DNA of 30,656 nucleotides from Geobacter sp. (GTDB taxonomy: Bacteria > Desulfobacterota > Desulfuromonadia > Geobacterales > Geobacteraceae), in the NCBI GenBank assembly GCA_003857395.1, contig RPRC01000108.1, positions 1-30,656 of the forward strand, read 5' to 3'. Shown here piece after piece: positions 29,846 to 30,656 of the stretch. The first letter of the stretch is position 1, and the number at the start of each line of letters is the position of its first letter. Under the pieces are notes generated by a model. It saw only the letters and a program-made list of their open reading frames with translations, was not told where the DNA came from and ran no database searches. Position numbers and translations under genes: made by a program.

Positions 29846-30656
29846 ATGGGAAACTCCCGTGCAAAAAAAGCCCTTGGCCAGAATTTCCTTGTTGATGGGA
29901 ATGTCATCGCCAATATTATCAAAGCTGCGAATATCGGTGCGGGTGAAAATGTTCTCGAAGTGGGGCCTGGACGAGGAGCCCTGACAACTCTTCTTTCCGA
30001 GAAAGCTGCCCAGGTTGTGGCGGTCGAATGGGATCGCGACCTTGTTCCGCTCTTGAGAGAAGGAGTCGGTTCCATGGAGACTGTTGAGGTCGTACATGGA
30101 GATATCCTTCGTGTCGATCTGCCGGGCCTGCTTACCCCTGTCCGGCAGGGACGATGGAAAGTAGTGGCGAATCTTCCCTACAATATTTCCTCTCAGGTAC
30201 TCTTTACTTTCATCGAAAACCGCCCGCTATTTTCCGAATTGATCCTCATGCTCCAAAAGGAAGTCGGGGAAAGGCTCCTTGCACCACCTTCCACGAAGGA
30301 GTATGGCGTTCTAACTGTCTTGTGCCGGCTTGTTTTTGACATTGAGAAGGTGTTTCTGGTAAGGCCTTCTTCGTTCCGCCCAATTCCAAAAGTGGATTCG
30401 ATTGTGCTCCGTTTTCGAGTTCTGCCGTCAAATCGAGTTGAGGTTGGCGACGAAAAGTTATTTCGAATTATAGTGAAGGCGTCTTTTTCCCAGCGACGCA
30501 AGACTTTATGGAACTGTCTGAAATCCGTTGATATGTTGTCAGAATCAGAGGTCCTTGAGCAGGTATTTGATCAATCCGGAATTGACAAGGGGCGTCGTGG
30601 GGAGACACTTTCTCTCCAGGAATTCGCCAACTTGACCAAAACTGTCGTCCAGTTAC
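29846..30656 (+). CDS. rsmA: RsmA/KsgA: 16S rRNA adenine dimethyltransferase, partial at right edge
   Basis: The frame opens at ATG 29846 and is still open at the window end after 270 codons, so only the last few residues are likely missing (family length about 265-290). The enzyme dimethylates A1518 and A1519 of 16S rRNA. AKKALGQNFLVD starts the protein; the SAM site is VLEVGPGRGALT (about 39-50), then EWD, and the catalytic NLPYNISS motif lies at about 109-116. The C-terminal basic domain contains ASFSQRRKTLWN. It starts 4 bases after the tsaD stop with AGG about 9 bases upstream, so it is co-transcribed with tsaD. Confidence 0.96.
   Translation, partial: MGNSRAKKALGQNFLVDGNVIANIIKAANIGAGENVLEVGPGRGALTTLLSEKAAQVVAVEWDRDLVPLLREGVGSMETVEVVHGDILRVDLPGLLTPVRQGRWKVVANLPYNISSQVLFTFIENRPLFSELILMLQKEVGERLLAPPSTKEYGVLTVLCRLVFDIEKVFLVRPSSFRPIPKVDSIVLRFRVLPSNRVEVGDEKLFRIIVKASFSQRRKTLWNCLKSVDMLSESEVLEQVFDQSGIDKGRRGETLSLQEFANLTKTVVQL

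Noticed and set aside
1..30656. CRISPR array, prophage, insertion sequence with transposase, tRNA or rRNA genes
   Set aside because: No regularly spaced repeats with unique spacers, no transposase, integrase or phage-like ORF, and no cloverleaf or rRNA core sequence was found on either strand by eye.

Overview
The window looks like chromosomal DNA from a free-living, probably anaerobic and flagellated Desulfuromonadales/Geobacter-type bacterium (former Deltaproteobacteria). This is inferred from gene content: a chemotaxis operon interleaved with HDOD genes, an adenosylcobalamin-dependent (class II) ribonucleotide reductase, a second RNA methyltransferase gene overlapping trmD, a beta-helix lipoprotein ending in an NWWG motif, and short palindromic repeats of a kind I associate with Geobacter genomes. 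No database search was possible, so the genus is not claimed. Base composition looks even, and there are no transposases, phage genes, tRNA, rRNA or CRISPR arrays.

Layout. (1) 1-2440: a TPR protein running off the left edge (minus), then a divergent pair (plus) of a 63-aa acidic protein and a GAF-like/GGDEF diguanylate cyclase. (2) 2559-9271 (all minus): cheW, cheA, cheR, HDOD, cheB, HDOD, with no receptor, cheY or cheD inside the window. A bidirectional terminator separates this block from the cyclase gene. (3) 9272-12616: a repeat-rich intergenic region, an RNase E/G gene with a long basic tail (minus), and a second intergenic region. (4) 12617-17029 (plus): an ABC-F ATPase and Lon protease. 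(5) 17262-23466 (plus): a translation and RNA-processing gene train of ffh, rpsP, khpA, rimM, trmD, a PF09936-type methyltransferase, rplS, rnhB, yraN and rsmI. It is tightly packed with several ATGA or TAATG overlaps and closed by a strong bidirectional terminator. (6) 23576-25807 (minus): class II ribonucleotide reductase, with candidate NrdR operators over its promoter. (7) 26102-30656 (plus): a beta-helix lipoprotein, a PIN-PhoH protein, tsaD, and rsmA running off the right edge.

How it fits together. Three candidate sigma-28 (FliA) promoters precede the TPR gene, the small protein/cyclase pair and cheW. That would place the signalling genes in a flagellar regulon, although no fliA or flagellar structural gene is visible. 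The rest is housekeeping: protein targeting, ribosome and tRNA maturation, proteolysis, mRNA decay and dNTP supply.

The least explained signals are non-coding. One is a dispersed palindromic repeat family (about 33 bp, with one 141-bp long form) in at least five intergenic spots. The other is a three-copy repeat between rne and cheW (two identical 31-bp direct copies and one inverted copy). Its sequence differences all preserve pairing as G-U wobbles on minus-strand RNA only, which suggests a structured RNA with alternative helices.
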